Assembly: GCF_010093345.1 (NCBI RefSeq)
Contig: NZ_PDWT01000001.1
Location: 496,001 to 560,000 of the forward strand
Length of the DNA stretch: 64,000 nucleotides
Direction: 5' to 3'
From: Pseudoxanthomonas yeongjuensis
Lineage (GTDB): Bacteria > Pseudomonadota > Gammaproteobacteria > Xanthomonadales > Xanthomonadaceae
Of this stretch, positions 26,560 to 38,863 are shown one piece after another. Made by a program: the position numbers and the translations under genes. How positions within the stretch are numbered: position 1 is the first letter of the stretch; every line of letters begins with the position of its first letter. Under the pieces are notes generated by a model. The model searched no databases. It was not told where the DNA came from and saw nothing but the letters and a program-made list of their open reading frames with translations.

Positions 26560-27180
26560 CAAACCAGTTTTGTTACCCAACTAACGGCATATGCCGGGGC
26601 TACCCGCACGAAACGTTCATTATTGAAATCAAGTCATTGATTTTATTTGAATTTATAGAAAATCCATGGCGCGGACATGGCCGATTTCACGGATTGACGA
26701 TGGTAAAGCGGTTGGATGGGGCGTGAGAGCGAGACTCGAATAGAAGAAACCTGTGGCAGCAGGCAATCCTGGTGGTCATCTCGCCACCCGCACACTTGCA
26801 CGCCGCGATACCGCTGCTGCGAAAGCATTCGCACGGAATTCGATCGTGCCGGCGGAGCGCCTCGAATCATTGCTTATGAATAAAGCAGGACTCCAGCGGA
26901 CAACCGTGGATTAAGGAGTGCCCCACGCTGATTGGTGGGGTCTGGTTTCGTGCGTTCGTGGAGCCTTTGTCAATGCTGCGGTTACCGCGCTGCCTGATGC
27001 AGGTCCGGCGAAGACGGCCGGCGAAGCAGGCCCGACGCCGCAGCACCGGTAGCGGGGCGAACACGAACCGAAGGCCGCGACCCCAGTCAGGCGACTGCAG
27101 GCGTCCGCCTTGCCGTGCGTGCGACAATATCCGGGTTGCGCCGTTTTACCGGCGCTGTTTTTTCTTATCCGAGGAATTGG
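26560..27180. other. Intergenic stretch with no recognised gene
   Basis: About 620 bases lie between the divergent ytr-type operon and the FKBP gene. The part from 26600 to 26660 is AT-rich compared with its surroundings. CCCCAC (26921-26926) and GTGGGG (26935-26940) could form a small hairpin. Open frames here are short, lack homology and have no good ribosome-binding sites. No tRNA or known RNA fold was seen. Confidence 0.5.
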
Positions 27181-27182
27181 TG

Positions 27183-28124
27183 ATGAAGCGGACGATGCGC
27201 GGCGTAGCCGCATTGGTGGCGGCGACCTTGGCGATGATGGGGGGCAATCTTGCGGCGCAGACGCTGGAGAAGGGAGACAAGACAGTGCTGACGACGGAGA
27301 AGGAAAAAGTCAGCTATGCGATCGGCATGGACGTGGGCAAGTCGTTCGAGCCGGTGGCCGAGTTCGTCGACCTGGGCGTGTTCGAGCGCGCGGTGAAGAA
27401 TGCTTTCGACGGCGGCAAGCCGCTGCAGTCCGAAGAGGAAGCCAAGGCGACCGACCAGGCGTTGCGCTTGAGCATCGCCGCCAGGCAAGGCCAGGCCGTG
27501 CCCGGTATGCCGCCGGGCTCGCAGCCGCCGGCCGTGGCCAAGGACAAGGTCGGCATGATGCTGGGCGATCGCGCGGTGGGGCCGTCGCTGGCGCCATTGA
27601 AGGACGAGATCGATCTGGCCGTTTTCATGCAGGCCTTGCGTACTTCCTTTGCAAAGGGACAGTCGTTGCTGAGCGAGCAGGATGCGATGGCCACGATGCA
27701 GGCCTACATGACCAGGAAGCAGGGCGAAGCGGCTGGGAAGAACCGCGCCGAGGGCGCAGCGTTCCTCAGTGCCAACAAGTCGCAGAAAGGCGTGATCACC
27801 ACGCCTTCGGGCTTGCAGTACATGGTGCTGCGCCAGGGCAACGGCGCGCGCCCTACGCCGGCCAGCCGGGTTCGCGTCAACTATGAAGGCAAGCTGCTCA
27901 ATGGCACGGTGTTCGACAGTTCCTACCAGCGCGGCGAACCGGCCGAGTTCGGCCTGAACCAGGTGATCCCGGGCTGGTCCGAAGGCGTCTCCCTGATGCC
28001 GGTAGGCGCCAAGTATCGCTTCTGGATTCCGTCCAGCCTGGGCTATGGCCCTGCCGGCACCCAGGGCATCGGCCCGGATTCCACGCTCACCTTCGACGTG
28101 GAGTTGATGGGCATCCTCCAGTAA
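27183..28124 (+). CDS. FKBP-type peptidyl-prolyl isomerase (FkpA/Mip-like) with duplicated N-terminal unit
   Basis: A 313-residue exported protein with a signal peptide ([18 protein letters not shown]). The C-terminal FKBP domain (about 215-313) has [39 protein letters not shown] and [10 protein letters not shown], with the usual active-site residues. It isomerises prolyl bonds in periplasmic proteins. The N-terminal dimerisation unit appears twice: [30 protein letters not shown] with a following EEEAKAT, and [31 protein letters not shown] with SEQDAMAT. FkpA and Mip have one such unit, so this protein is about 60 residues longer. The ugd gene follows after 28 bases. Confidence 0.88.
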   Translation: MKRTMRGVAALVAATLAMMGGNLAAQTLEKGDKTVLTTEKEKVSYAIGMDVGKSFEPVAEFVDLGVFERAVKNAFDGGKPLQSEEEAKATDQALRLSIAARQGQAVPGMPPGSQPPAVAKDKVGMMLGDRAVGPSLAPLKDEIDLAVFMQALRTSFAKGQSLLSEQDAMATMQAYMTRKQGEAAGKNRAEGAAFLSANKSQKGVITTPSGLQYMVLRQGNGARPTPASRVRVNYEGKLLNGTVFDSSYQRGEPAEFGLNQVIPGWSEGVSLMPVGAKYRFWIPSSLGYGPAGTQGIGPDSTLTFDVELMGILQ

Positions 28125-28152
28125 TCCTTTCAAGTTCTCAGGGAAGCAAACA

Positions 28153-29505
28153 ATGCGGGTAGCGATTTTCGGAACCGGCTACGTCGGCCTGGTCACAGGC
28201 ACATGCCTGGCGGAAGTGGGCCACGACGTGGTCTGCGTGGACATTGATGCGGCCAAGGTCGAGGGCCTCAAGCAGGGCGTGATCCCGATCTATGAGCCGG
28301 GCCTCGAGCCCATGGTCAAGCACAACCATGCCTCGGGCCGCCTCGATTTCACTACCGATGCCGCGCAGGCGATCGCGCATGGAGAAGTGGTGTTCATCGC
28401 CGTGGGCACGCCGCCCGACGAAGACGGCAGCGCCGACCTGCAATACGTGCTGACGGTGGCCAGGACCATCGGCCGCCACATCACCCGGCCTACCGTGGTC
28501 GTGGACAAGTCCACCGTGCCGGTGGGCACCGCCGACAAGGTCCACGCCGCGATCGCCGCCGAACTCCAGGCGCGCGGGATGGAAGTGCCGTTCGATGTGG
28601 TTTCCAACCCCGAGTTCCTGAAGGAGGGCGACGCGGTCAACGATTGCATGCGCCCGGACCGCATCGTGATCGGCGCCGACAGCGCTCCGGTCGTCGAACG
28701 GATGAAGCGGCTGTACGCGCCGTTCAACCGCAACCATGACCGCATGGTGGTGATGGATGTGCGTTCGGCCGAACTGACCAAGTACGCGGCCAATGCGATG
28801 CTGGCGACCAAGATCAGCTTCATGAACGAGATCGCCAACATCGCCGAGCGCGTCGGCGCCGACATCGAACATGTCCGCCACGGCATCGGTTCCGACCCGC
28901 GCATCGGCTGGCACTTCATCTATCCCGGCGCCGGCTACGGCGGTTCCTGCTTTCCCAAGGACGTGCAGGCGCTGGCCCACACCGCGCAGCAGCACGGTTA
29001 CGATGCGCGCCTGCTCAATGCGGTCGAGGAGGTCAACGAGTCGCAGAAGGGCCATCTGTTCGAGCTGATCCAGCGCCATTACGACCGTGGCGAGGACGAA
29101 GGCGTGCGCGGCAAGACCTTCGCGGTATGGGGTCTGTCGTTCAAGCCCAATACCGACGATATGCGCGCGGCCTCCAGTCGGACCCTGCTGGCGCAGTTGT
29201 GGGAAGCAGGCGCCAGGGTGCGTGCCTACGATCCCGAAGCCTCGCATGAAGCGAAGCGCATCTTCGGCGAACGCGATGACCTGCTGCTCTGCGATTCTGC
29301 GTCCGCGGCGCTGGAAGGCGCGGACGCGCTGGTCGTGGTGACCGAATGGAAGCAGTTCCGCAGCCCCGATTTCGCCCGTCTCAAGACTACCCTGGCCGAT
29401 GCGGTCGTGTTCGACGGCCGCAACCTCTACGAGCCGGTCGAAGTCGAAGCGGCGGGCCTGGCGTACTACGGCATCGGCCGCGGGAGATCGTTGCGTGCCG
29501 AATGA
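28153..29505 (+). CDS. ugd: UDP-glucose 6-dehydrogenase
   Basis: A 450-residue NAD-dependent enzyme that oxidises UDP-glucose to UDP-glucuronate for polysaccharide or lipid A modification. It shows the N-terminal NAD-binding [58 protein letters not shown], and the catalytic Cys (about residue 264) in YGGSCFPKD. Its C-terminal Rossmann half has [15 protein letters not shown]. Length and motifs are standard. It lies 28 bases after the FKBP gene and overlaps the slyX start. No polysaccharide cluster is adjacent. Confidence 0.95.
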   Translation: MRVAIFGTGYVGLVTGTCLAEVGHDVVCVDIDAAKVEGLKQGVIPIYEPGLEPMVKHNHASGRLDFTTDAAQAIAHGEVVFIAVGTPPDEDGSADLQYVLTVARTIGRHITRPTVVVDKSTVPVGTADKVHAAIAAELQARGMEVPFDVVSNPEFLKEGDAVNDCMRPDRIVIGADSAPVVERMKRLYAPFNRNHDRMVVMDVRSAELTKYAANAMLATKISFMNEIANIAERVGADIEHVRHGIGSDPRIGWHFIYPGAGYGGSCFPKDVQALAHTAQQHGYDARLLNAVEEVNESQKGHLFELIQRHYDRGEDEGVRGKTFAVWGLSFKPNTDDMRAASSRTLLAQLWEAGARVRAYDPEASHEAKRIFGERDDLLLCDSASAALEGADALVVVTEWKQFRSPDFARLKTTLADAVVFDGRNLYEPVEVEAAGLAYYGIGRGRSLRAE

Positions 29506-29731
29506 TCCGAATCCGCTGGACCAGGCGCTGGAGCAGCGCCTGGTCGAACTGGAGACGCGGCTGGCATTCCAGGAGCATGCCCTGGGCGAGTTGAGCGAGG
29601 CGCTGGCCGACGCACGCGCCGAAGGCAACCGCACTTCCGAACTGATGCGCAACATGCTGTCCGACCTGCGCAAGGTCCGCACCGAGTTGTACGCCGATGC
29701 CGCGGACGAACCGCCGCCGCCGCATTATTGA
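29495..29731 (+). CDS. slyX: SlyX family protein
   Basis: A 78-residue coiled-coil protein: [32 protein letters not shown] with heptad spacing, then a Pro-rich end EPPPPHY. The ending and length are typical of SlyX, whose function is unknown. The GTG at 29495 has GGGAGA upstream and overlaps the last 11 bases of ugd, so translation is coupled. A longer frame upstream lies inside ugd and is rejected. Confidence 0.8.
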   Translation: MPNDPNPLDQALEQRLVELETRLAFQEHALGELSEALADARAEGNRTSELMRNMLSDLRKVRTELYADAADEPPPPHY

Positions 29732-29791
29732 TACGCTGCCACCGCCCGGTCGCCACGCATCGGGCAAGCGCATCCATTCCCGCACACGATC

Positions 29792-30433
29792 ATGACCGAT
29801 TCCCTACGCGACCAACTCCTGGGGCTTGGCTTCAAGCCCGCCCCCAAGCCCGAGCGCAAACCCGAACGCAGGCCGGAGCGCCGACCCGATCCGAACCACG
29901 CAGGCAAACAGGCAGGAAAACCAGCCGGAAAGCCGGCTGCAAGGCCGGCAGGCGGCAAGCCGAATCCCGGGTCGCGTCCGCCGCAGTCCAGGCCCGCACG
30001 CTCACGCGAGGAAATGGACCTGGCCAAGGCCTATGCGATCCGCGCGCAGAAGGAAAAGGACGAGCGCATCGAAGCCGAGCGCCTGAAGCAGGAAGAGGCG
30101 CGCGTGCGTCGCGAAGCCAAGGCGCGGGTCGAGGAATTGCTGAAAGGACAATCGCTGAACGATGCGAATGCGGAGATCGCCCGGCATTTCCCTTACGGCG
30201 GCAAGATCAAGCGCATCCACGTCAATGCGGAACAGTTGAAGGCGCTCAATGCCGGTGAGTTGGGCGTGGTCCAGCAGAACGGGCGTTACCTGCTGGTGAC
30301 CGCCGCGTTGCTGGCCGAGGCGGAAAGCATCTTCCCTGCATGCGTTGCGTTGAAGGTCAATCCGGACGCACCTGCTGAAGACGACCCCTACGCCGATCCG
30401 CAATACCAGGTGCCCGACGACTTGGTCTGGTAA
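29792..30433 (+). CDS. DUF2058 (YaiL-like) protein
   Basis: A 213-residue protein. MTDSLRDQLLGLGFK is the family start. Residues 15-72 are a low-complexity stretch of Lys/Arg/Pro/Gly with repeated KPERKPERRPERR, likely disordered and nucleic-acid binding. The conserved part is EEMDLAKAYAIRAQKEKDERIEAERLKQEEARVRREAKARV (coiled coil), then ARHFPYGGKIKRIHVNAEQLKALNAGELGVVQQNGRYLLV and YADPQYQVPDDLVW. DUF2058 proteins are described as nucleoprotein- or polynucleotide-associated with unclear function. It converges on the MFS gene, with a REP between them. Confidence 0.85.
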   Translation: MTDSLRDQLLGLGFKPAPKPERKPERRPERRPDPNHAGKQAGKPAGKPAARPAGGKPNPGSRPPQSRPARSREEMDLAKAYAIRAQKEKDERIEAERLKQEEARVRREAKARVEELLKGQSLNDANAEIARHFPYGGKIKRIHVNAEQLKALNAGELGVVQQNGRYLLVTAALLAEAESIFPACVALKVNPDAPAEDDPYADPQYQVPDDLVW

Positions 30434-30447
30434 GCGATAGCGCGCGC

Positions 30448-30514
30448 GTAGGAGCGACGTAAGTCGCGAATGAAAAAAGCGTGCACGACCATTCGCGACT
30501 TACGTCGCTCCTAC
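30448..30514. repeat. GTAG-type REP palindrome that ends the MFS gene
   Basis: GTAGGAGCGACGTAAGTCGCG and its partner CGACTTACGTCGCTCCTAC with a loop rich in A. The right arm contains the stop codon and the last residues (GVGAT) of the convergent MFS gene. Confidence 0.9.
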
Positions 30515-31684
30515 GCCCGGTCGACGCCTGAGCAGCCAATACCAGGCGATCGCGAACGCGGCCAGGGCGATGAAACCGGAGGCCACGAACGCAGCCTGGC
30601 CGCCGATGCGCCAGAGCTGGCCCGCGAGCAGGGCACCGATCACCCCACCGACGCCCGAGGAAAGGCCATAGAACACCCCTTGGCCGTGACCGTTGTGGCG
30701 GCCAGGGAAGTACTCGGCCAGCAGCAGCATGGCCGCGGCGAAGAACGCGGCGAAGCTGAAGGCGTGGGTGGTTTGCGCCAGCACCATCACCGGCAGTGAA
30801 TCCGGCCATGCGGCCGTCACCCACCAGCGCACCGTCGTGATGCCCAGCGAGAACACCAGCAGCCGCCGTGCGCCCCAGCGGCGGAAGATGCGTTGCGACA
30901 GGAACAGCAGGCCGATCTCCACCAGCACGCCGATGCTCCACAATAACCCCTGCACGCTGGGCGTATAGCCATGCTCGCCCAGGTAGATCGAGAAGAAGGT
31001 GTAGTAGGGGCCGAACGACACCTGCACCAGGAACGCCGCAATGAAGAACGCGCGTGTTTCAGGACGACGGAGACGCTGGCGAAAGCCGGTCTCGTCGCCA
31101 TGCATGGCCATGGCCGGTGGCGCCGCATAGCCGTTGCAATAGGACGACACCAGCAAGCCGGCGAACAACGGCAGCATCAGCCAGGGCAGCATCGTCGCGC
31201 CCAGGCGGTCGATCAATACGCCGAACAGGGCGACCACGACGATGAAACCGATCGAGCCCCAGACCCTGATCAGACCGTAACGGTCGCTGCGGCCGTGCAG
31301 GTGCGATTGGGTGATCGATTCGAACTGCGGCATCACCGCGTTGTAGAAGAAGCAGAACGCGCACATCACGGCAAACAGCCCTGCGAACTTCCATGGCAGC
31401 AGGAAACCGGTAAAGCTGGCCAGGGTCAGCCAGCAACCGACATGCAGCCAGCGGATCGGCCGGGGCGAACGTGCCGCCAGCATGGTCCAGGTGCTCGGCG
31501 CGAGGACGCGCGTGGCGTACCACAGGCTCATCAGCACGCTGATCGCCGCCACGCCCATGCCTTGCGACTGCAGGTAGAGGCTCCAATACGGAGTGAACGC
31601 GCCCAGTGCGGCGTAGTAGGCGAAGTAGAACCCCGCCAGTCGCAGCATCGGCACCGGCGTAACGATGGAGGACGGAGGGTTCAT
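30500..31684 (-). CDS. MFS permease, PPP/HcaT-like family
   Basis: A 394-residue, 12-helix transporter. FYFAYYAALGAFTPYWSLYLQSQGM at the N-terminus, the DRYGLIRVWGSIGFIVVV segment and HAFSFAAFFAAAMLLLAEYFPGRHNGHGQGVFYGLSSGVGG near helix 10 match the phenylpropionate permease-like group (HcaT/YcaD-type). The substrate is not predictable. The C-terminal residues after WYWLLRRRP are encoded by a REP palindrome, which also provides the TAA stop. The native end has therefore probably been replaced or extended. It starts five bases after the YiiX-like gene ends. Confidence 0.82.
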   Translation of the reverse strand: MNPPSSIVTPVPMLRLAGFYFAYYAALGAFTPYWSLYLQSQGMGVAAISVLMSLWYATRVLAPSTWTMLAARSPRPIRWLHVGCWLTLASFTGFLLPWKFAGLFAVMCAFCFFYNAVMPQFESITQSHLHGRSDRYGLIRVWGSIGFIVVVALFGVLIDRLGATMLPWLMLPLFAGLLVSSYCNGYAAPPAMAMHGDETGFRQRLRRPETRAFFIAAFLVQVSFGPYYTFFSIYLGEHGYTPSVQGLLWSIGVLVEIGLLFLSQRIFRRWGARRLLVFSLGITTVRWWVTAAWPDSLPVMVLAQTTHAFSFAAFFAAAMLLLAEYFPGRHNGHGQGVFYGLSSGVGGVIGALLAGQLWRIGGQAAFVASGFIALAAFAIAWYWLLRRRPGVGAT

Positions 31685-31688
31685 GTAT

Positions 31689-32393
31689 TCAGAACAGATC
31701 TTCGACCGGCGTGTTGAGCAGCTCCCCGGCGCCGTGGGCGAAACGGCGCAGGCTGGAGATGCCGAGATCGCGGATCAACGAGTGGGTTGCATGCGGCAGC
31801 ACCGAGTCGTAGATGTCCTGCGGGGCGATGTTCTTGCCGTGCACGCCGGGGATGAATTCCACGCCGGCGGCCGCGTAGCAATACTGGACCATGGCCGAAC
31901 AGTACAACGCGCCTTCCTTGGCCAGCAGGTTGTCGCGCTTGCGCAGGCGGGTGCTGTGCATGGCGAACAGGGTGCCGACCAGTTCGCTGAGCGAATAGCT
32001 GGACAGTCCCGACAGCAGGTCCAGGCCGGCGACCTGCACCTGTCGCGTCCGTTCGGCGTCGAGGCCGAAATCCAGGATCGCCAGGTTGGGGAACAGATCG
32101 TCGTCGAAGTAACGGTCGGCGCGGTTTTCCTGTACGCCCAGGCGGATCTGCCGGTAACGCAGGTCCAGGTCGGATTCCAGTACCCACCAATGCCCGTCGA
32201 TGCGCTGCCCGCTGAAGAGGAAAGCGTGCGACCAAAGACTGCGATGTCCATCGCCGGTCAGCGGCGCCTGCGCCTTGCGGATGGCTTTGTTGATCCAGTC
32301 GCGTCCGCCGCATAAACCGATCCGGCCGGGCGCGGCATGCTTACGGATGAAGGCGGCGTTGGCGGAGGTCGCAGGATCGGCGATGACTTCCAT
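31689..32393 (-). CDS. YiiX/YebB-like permuted papain-fold hydrolase
   Basis: A 234-residue protein of the circularly permuted NlpC/P60-papain superfamily. The probable catalytic residues are His56 in SLWSHAFLFSG, Glu73 in WWVLESDLD, and Cys165 in GALYCSAMVQYCY. The order His before Cys is the permuted arrangement, and YCSxxV is typical of YiiX. It could cleave amide or ester bonds in lipids or peptidoglycan fragments; the substrate is unknown. No signal peptide is seen. The ATG at 32393 is chosen as the first Met that leads into conserved sequence. It is the first gene of a two-gene unit with the MFS permease. Confidence 0.72.
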   Translation of the reverse strand: MEVIADPATSANAAFIRKHAAPGRIGLCGGRDWINKAIRKAQAPLTGDGHRSLWSHAFLFSGQRIDGHWWVLESDLDLRYRQIRLGVQENRADRYFDDDLFPNLAILDFGLDAERTRQVQVAGLDLLSGLSSYSLSELVGTLFAMHSTRLRKRDNLLAKEGALYCSAMVQYCYAAAGVEFIPGVHGKNIAPQDIYDSVLPHATHSLIRDLGISSLRRFAHGAGELLNTPVEDLF

Positions 32394-32488
32394 GTGCGGT
32401 AGTTCCCAGGAACTGGTGCGTATTATCCCGGATCGTAATCGGGATTGGAGGCGAGCCGCGCCGCGATGTGAGCGGGCGCCGGGACGAC

Positions 32489-32508
32489 GGGCGCGCTGCA
32501 GCGCGCCC
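32489..32508. terminator. GC-rich hairpin after metH
   Basis: GGGCGCGCTG-CAGCGCGCCC is a perfect 20-base palindrome 25 bases past the metH stop. It lacks a T-run, so it is only a possible terminator or pause site. Confidence 0.35.
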
Positions 32509-32532
32509 AGGTGCATCCGTGCAGACGGTGAG

Positions 32533-35238
<2,706 letters not shown>

Positions 35239-35283
35239 GCGCTTGCGCCTATTCTCATTTCTGTCTATCGGGAAAGCGGTTTT

Positions 35284-35370
35284 TGACGCGGATCAAATCG
35301 GATAAACACGGATAAGAAACAAACCATATAAAAGCCCTTATCCGCTTTCATCCGATTTGATCCGTGTCTA
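35284..35370. repeat. Palindromic repeat between the two metH genes
   Basis: GGATCAAATCGGAT followed by ACGGATAAG on the left pairs with CTTATCCG and ATCCGATTTGATCC on the right. The centre is AT-rich (about 35316-35336). The sequence is unrelated to the GTAG and CGTCAT families. It fills the 141-base gap and could affect expression of the downstream metH part. Confidence 0.8.
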
Positions 35371-35379
35371 AAAAAAGAC

Positions 35380-36471
35380 TCAAGCCGCCTGCGCATGACG
35401 TGCGAGTGTTCGCGGAGCGATTCCCTCGACCGCTTCGGCGATCGCCTTGATGTGCGCGGGCGTGGTGCCGCAGCAACCGCCGACCAGGTTGAGCAGGCCG
35501 GACTGCGCGAATTCCTTCAGGGTCGCGGCCATTTCCTCGGGAGTCTCGTCGTATTCGCCGAAAGCATTGGGCAGGCCGGCGTTCGGGTGCGCGCTGATAT
35601 AGCTGTCGGCGATGTTGGCGAGCGTTTCCACGTGCTCGCGCAGGTCCTTCGCGCCCAGCGCGCAATTCAGTCCGATCGACAACGGCCTGCCGTGCGAGAC
35701 CGAAGCGTAGAAAGCTTCCGCGGTCTGCCCGGACAGAGTGCGCCCGGAAGCGTCGGTGATGGTGCCGGAGATCATCACCGGCAAGCGTCCGCCGCGCGCG
35801 TCGAACACTTCCTCGATCGCATACAGCGCGGCCTTGGCATTGAGGGTGTCGAAGATGGTTTCGACCATGAGCGTGTCGGCGCCGCCATCGATCAGCCCTT
35901 CGATGGCTTCGCGATAAGTGCCGCGCAGTTCGTCGAAACTGGTGTTGCGGGAGCCGGGATCGTTCACGTCCGGGCTGATCGAGGCGGTACGGCTGGTGGG
36001 GCCGAGCACGCCGATCACGAAACGCGGTTTGTCCGGCGTCCGGGCTTCCACGGCATCGCAGCAGGCGCGGGCGACGCGTGCGCCTTCTTTGTTCAATTCA
36101 TAGACCAGATGCTGCAGGTGGTAATCGGCCTGGCTGACCGAGGTGGCGTTGAAGGTATTGGTCTCGACCAGGTCGGCGCCGGCTTCCAGGTATCCGGTAT
36201 GCACGCCGGCGATCACTTCCGGCTTGCTCAGCAGCAGCAGGTCGTTGTTGCCCTTCAAGTCGTGGCCGCACTGTCCGTCGTGCGAGTGCTTTTCAGGAGC
36301 GTGCACGCTGTCGTAGCCGTCGACGAAACGTTCGCCGCGATAGTCCGCCTCCTCCAGCCGGTGGCGCTGGATCATCGTGCCCATGGCGCCGTCGATGATC
36401 AGGATGCGTTCGGAAAGCGCCTTCTGCAGCGCCTGCACGCGTGCGGGATTCAACCAGGGCAGTCGATTCAT
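35380..36471 (-). CDS. metH: Methionine synthase, homocysteine-binding domain (separate subunit)
   Basis: A 363-residue homocysteine S-methyltransferase domain, equivalent to the first third of E. coli MetH. It shows [73 protein letters not shown] with the first zinc Cys, and [11 protein letters not shown] (about 330) with the other two. All three zinc ligands are present, so it should be active in homocysteine binding. It is cotranscribed with an ArsR-methyltransferase gene whose stop overlaps its ATG as ATGA. The remaining MetH domains follow 141 bases downstream. Splitting of MetH in this way is seen in xanthomonads. Confidence 0.92.
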   Translation of the reverse strand: MNRLPWLNPARVQALQKALSERILIIDGAMGTMIQRHRLEEADYRGERFVDGYDSVHAPEKHSHDGQCGHDLKGNNDLLLLSKPEVIAGVHTGYLEAGADLVETNTFNATSVSQADYHLQHLVYELNKEGARVARACCDAVEARTPDKPRFVIGVLGPTSRTASISPDVNDPGSRNTSFDELRGTYREAIEGLIDGGADTLMVETIFDTLNAKAALYAIEEVFDARGGRLPVMISGTITDASGRTLSGQTAEAFYASVSHGRPLSIGLNCALGAKDLREHVETLANIADSYISAHPNAGLPNAFGEYDETPEEMAATLKEFAQSGLLNLVGGCCGTTPAHIKAIAEAVEGIAPRTLARHAQAA

Positions 36472-37397
36472 GGTTTTACTCCAATGAGCGAGATCACTTC
36501 GAAATGCGGGGGGCGGCGTTCGCGGGTGACGGTGCCCAGGTTGGAAACCTGCAGCCCGGCTTTCTCTGCGAACTTGCGCAGTTCCCTGTCGCTGAAACCC
36601 AGGTTGAGGTGGCCGTAGGCCTGCACCGCCGCCTCGTGTTCGTGCCTGGCCAGGCTGCTCAGCAACAGGCGCCCGCCGCGACGCATGACCCGCGCGGCTT
36701 CGGCGACGGCCTGGGCGGGCTTGGACGAATAGGTGAGCGCATGCATCAGCACGACCAGGTCGAAGCTGTTGTCCTTGAAGGGCAGGGCATGCATGTCGCC
36801 CTCGCGCACTTCCACGTTGGGGAAGCGGCGCAGACGCTCGCCGGCCGCCGCGACCACGCGCGCGCTGGTATCCACGCAGACATAGCGCTTGGCGTGCGGC
36901 GACAGCAGTTCGGCCAGCACGCCGTCGCCGGAGGCGATGTCGAGCACGTCGCCGGTTTCCAGCAAGGGCAGCGCGGTGCGCGCCATCGCCTCCCAGGTGC
37001 GCCCGGGGGAATAGTGGCGTTCCATGTCGCCGGCGACGGTGTCGGCCCAGTTCTGCTCGGTGGCACGCAAGGCCAGCACCGAAGGCACGCGCTCGGCGTC
37101 CTGGCGCAGCAGCGGATCGTCGCTGCCTTCGCGCAGGCTGCGCCAGAGCTCGCGCTGGGTCGCATCCAGGTTGCCCTCGTCGAAACGGTAGTAGGCCGAA
37201 ACCCCGGCGCGACGGTCGCGGACCAGACCGGCCTCCTTGAGCTTGGCCAGGTGGGTGGACACGCGCGGTTGGGCCAACTGGGTGATGGCCGAGAGTTCGG
37301 CCACGGTCAGTTCCTCGCCGGCCAGCAGCACCAGCAGGCGCACGCGAGTGGCGTCGGCGAACACCTTGAGCCGGGTCGACCAGGCTTCCAGATCCAT
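36468..37397 (-). CDS. ArsR-family regulator fused to a SAM-dependent methyltransferase domain (SahR-like)
   Basis: A 309-residue fusion. Residues 1-95 are an ArsR winged helix ([54 protein letters not shown]). After a linker, residues 140-300 are a class I methyltransferase fold with [40 protein letters not shown] and [15 protein letters not shown]. It heads the operon with both metH genes. SahR-type ArsR proteins sense S-adenosylhomocysteine and control methionine-cycle genes, and this architecture fits. That the methyltransferase domain is a ligand sensor rather than an enzyme is inference. A double palindrome immediately upstream (37398-37427) is the likely operator. Confidence 0.82.
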   Translation of the reverse strand: MDLEAWSTRLKVFADATRVRLLVLLAGEELTVAELSAITQLAQPRVSTHLAKLKEAGLVRDRRAGVSAYYRFDEGNLDATQRELWRSLREGSDDPLLRQDAERVPSVLALRATEQNWADTVAGDMERHYSPGRTWEAMARTALPLLETGDVLDIASGDGVLAELLSPHAKRYVCVDTSARVVAAAGERLRRFPNVEVREGDMHALPFKDNSFDLVVLMHALTYSSKPAQAVAEAARVMRRGGRLLLSSLARHEHEAAVQAYGHLNLGFSDRELRKFAEKAGLQVSNLGTVTRERRPPHFEVISLIGVKP

Positions 37398-37427
37398 AAT
37401 ATCTTCCTATCGCGATATAAAGATATT
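37398..37427. promoter_or_regulatory. Double palindrome, probable ArsR/SahR operator
   Basis: AATATCTT (37398-37405) and AAGATATT (37420-37427) form a perfect inverted repeat with 14 bases between. Inside it TATCGCGATA (37408-37417) is a second, self-complementary 10-mer. It abuts the ATG of the ArsR gene, so binding would autoregulate the metH operon. Confidence 0.65.
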
Positions 37428-37482
37428 GTCCGCCCGCGTCGGCCATGGGTCAAGCCGCGTACGCCCGCGCATGGTGCATCGG

Positions 37483-37488
37483 TACAAT
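37483..37488 (+). promoter_or_regulatory. -10 box for the acyl-CoA dehydrogenase gene
   Basis: TACAAT lies about 33 bases before the GTG start. No clear -35 is seen. Confidence 0.35.
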
Positions 37489-37520
37489 GGGCCGATCAGA
37501 ACTAATGCAAGGGGTTGCCC

Positions 37521-38669
<1,149 letters not shown>

Positions 38670-38685
38670 GCCGCCTGTGTACCTG

Positions 38686-38724
38686 ACGGGCGCCCCTGTC
38701 CCAGGGTGGCGCCCGTTTCCTTTC
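38686..38724 (+). terminator. Rho-independent terminator after the acyl-CoA dehydrogenase gene
   Basis: ACGGGCGCC (38686-38694) pairs with GGCGCCCGT (38708-38716), followed by TTTCCTTT. It lies 16 bases past the stop. Confidence 0.75.
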
Positions 38725-38863
38725 TGCTGGATTGCCGGAGTGGGCGCCCGGTCACGGCGCTGACGGCGCGTACCTATCTTTAGTAATGGGACGGGCTGGC
38801 GTCGGGTCCGCTAGAGTCTTTCGATGCGGGAGTCTGTCTCCCGTATCCCAACAGGAGAACCCG

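Noticed and set aside
26643..27127. Possible small genes or an RNA in the gap before the FKBP gene
   Set aside because: Frames of 75-100 codons on both strands lack ribosome-binding sites and homology, and no tRNA cloverleaf could be built from the T-loop-like sequence near 26740.
37515..37520. TTG start for the acyl-CoA dehydrogenase
   Set aside because: It directly abuts the AAGGGG ribosome-binding site, leaving no spacing; GTG at 37521 has a six-base spacing.
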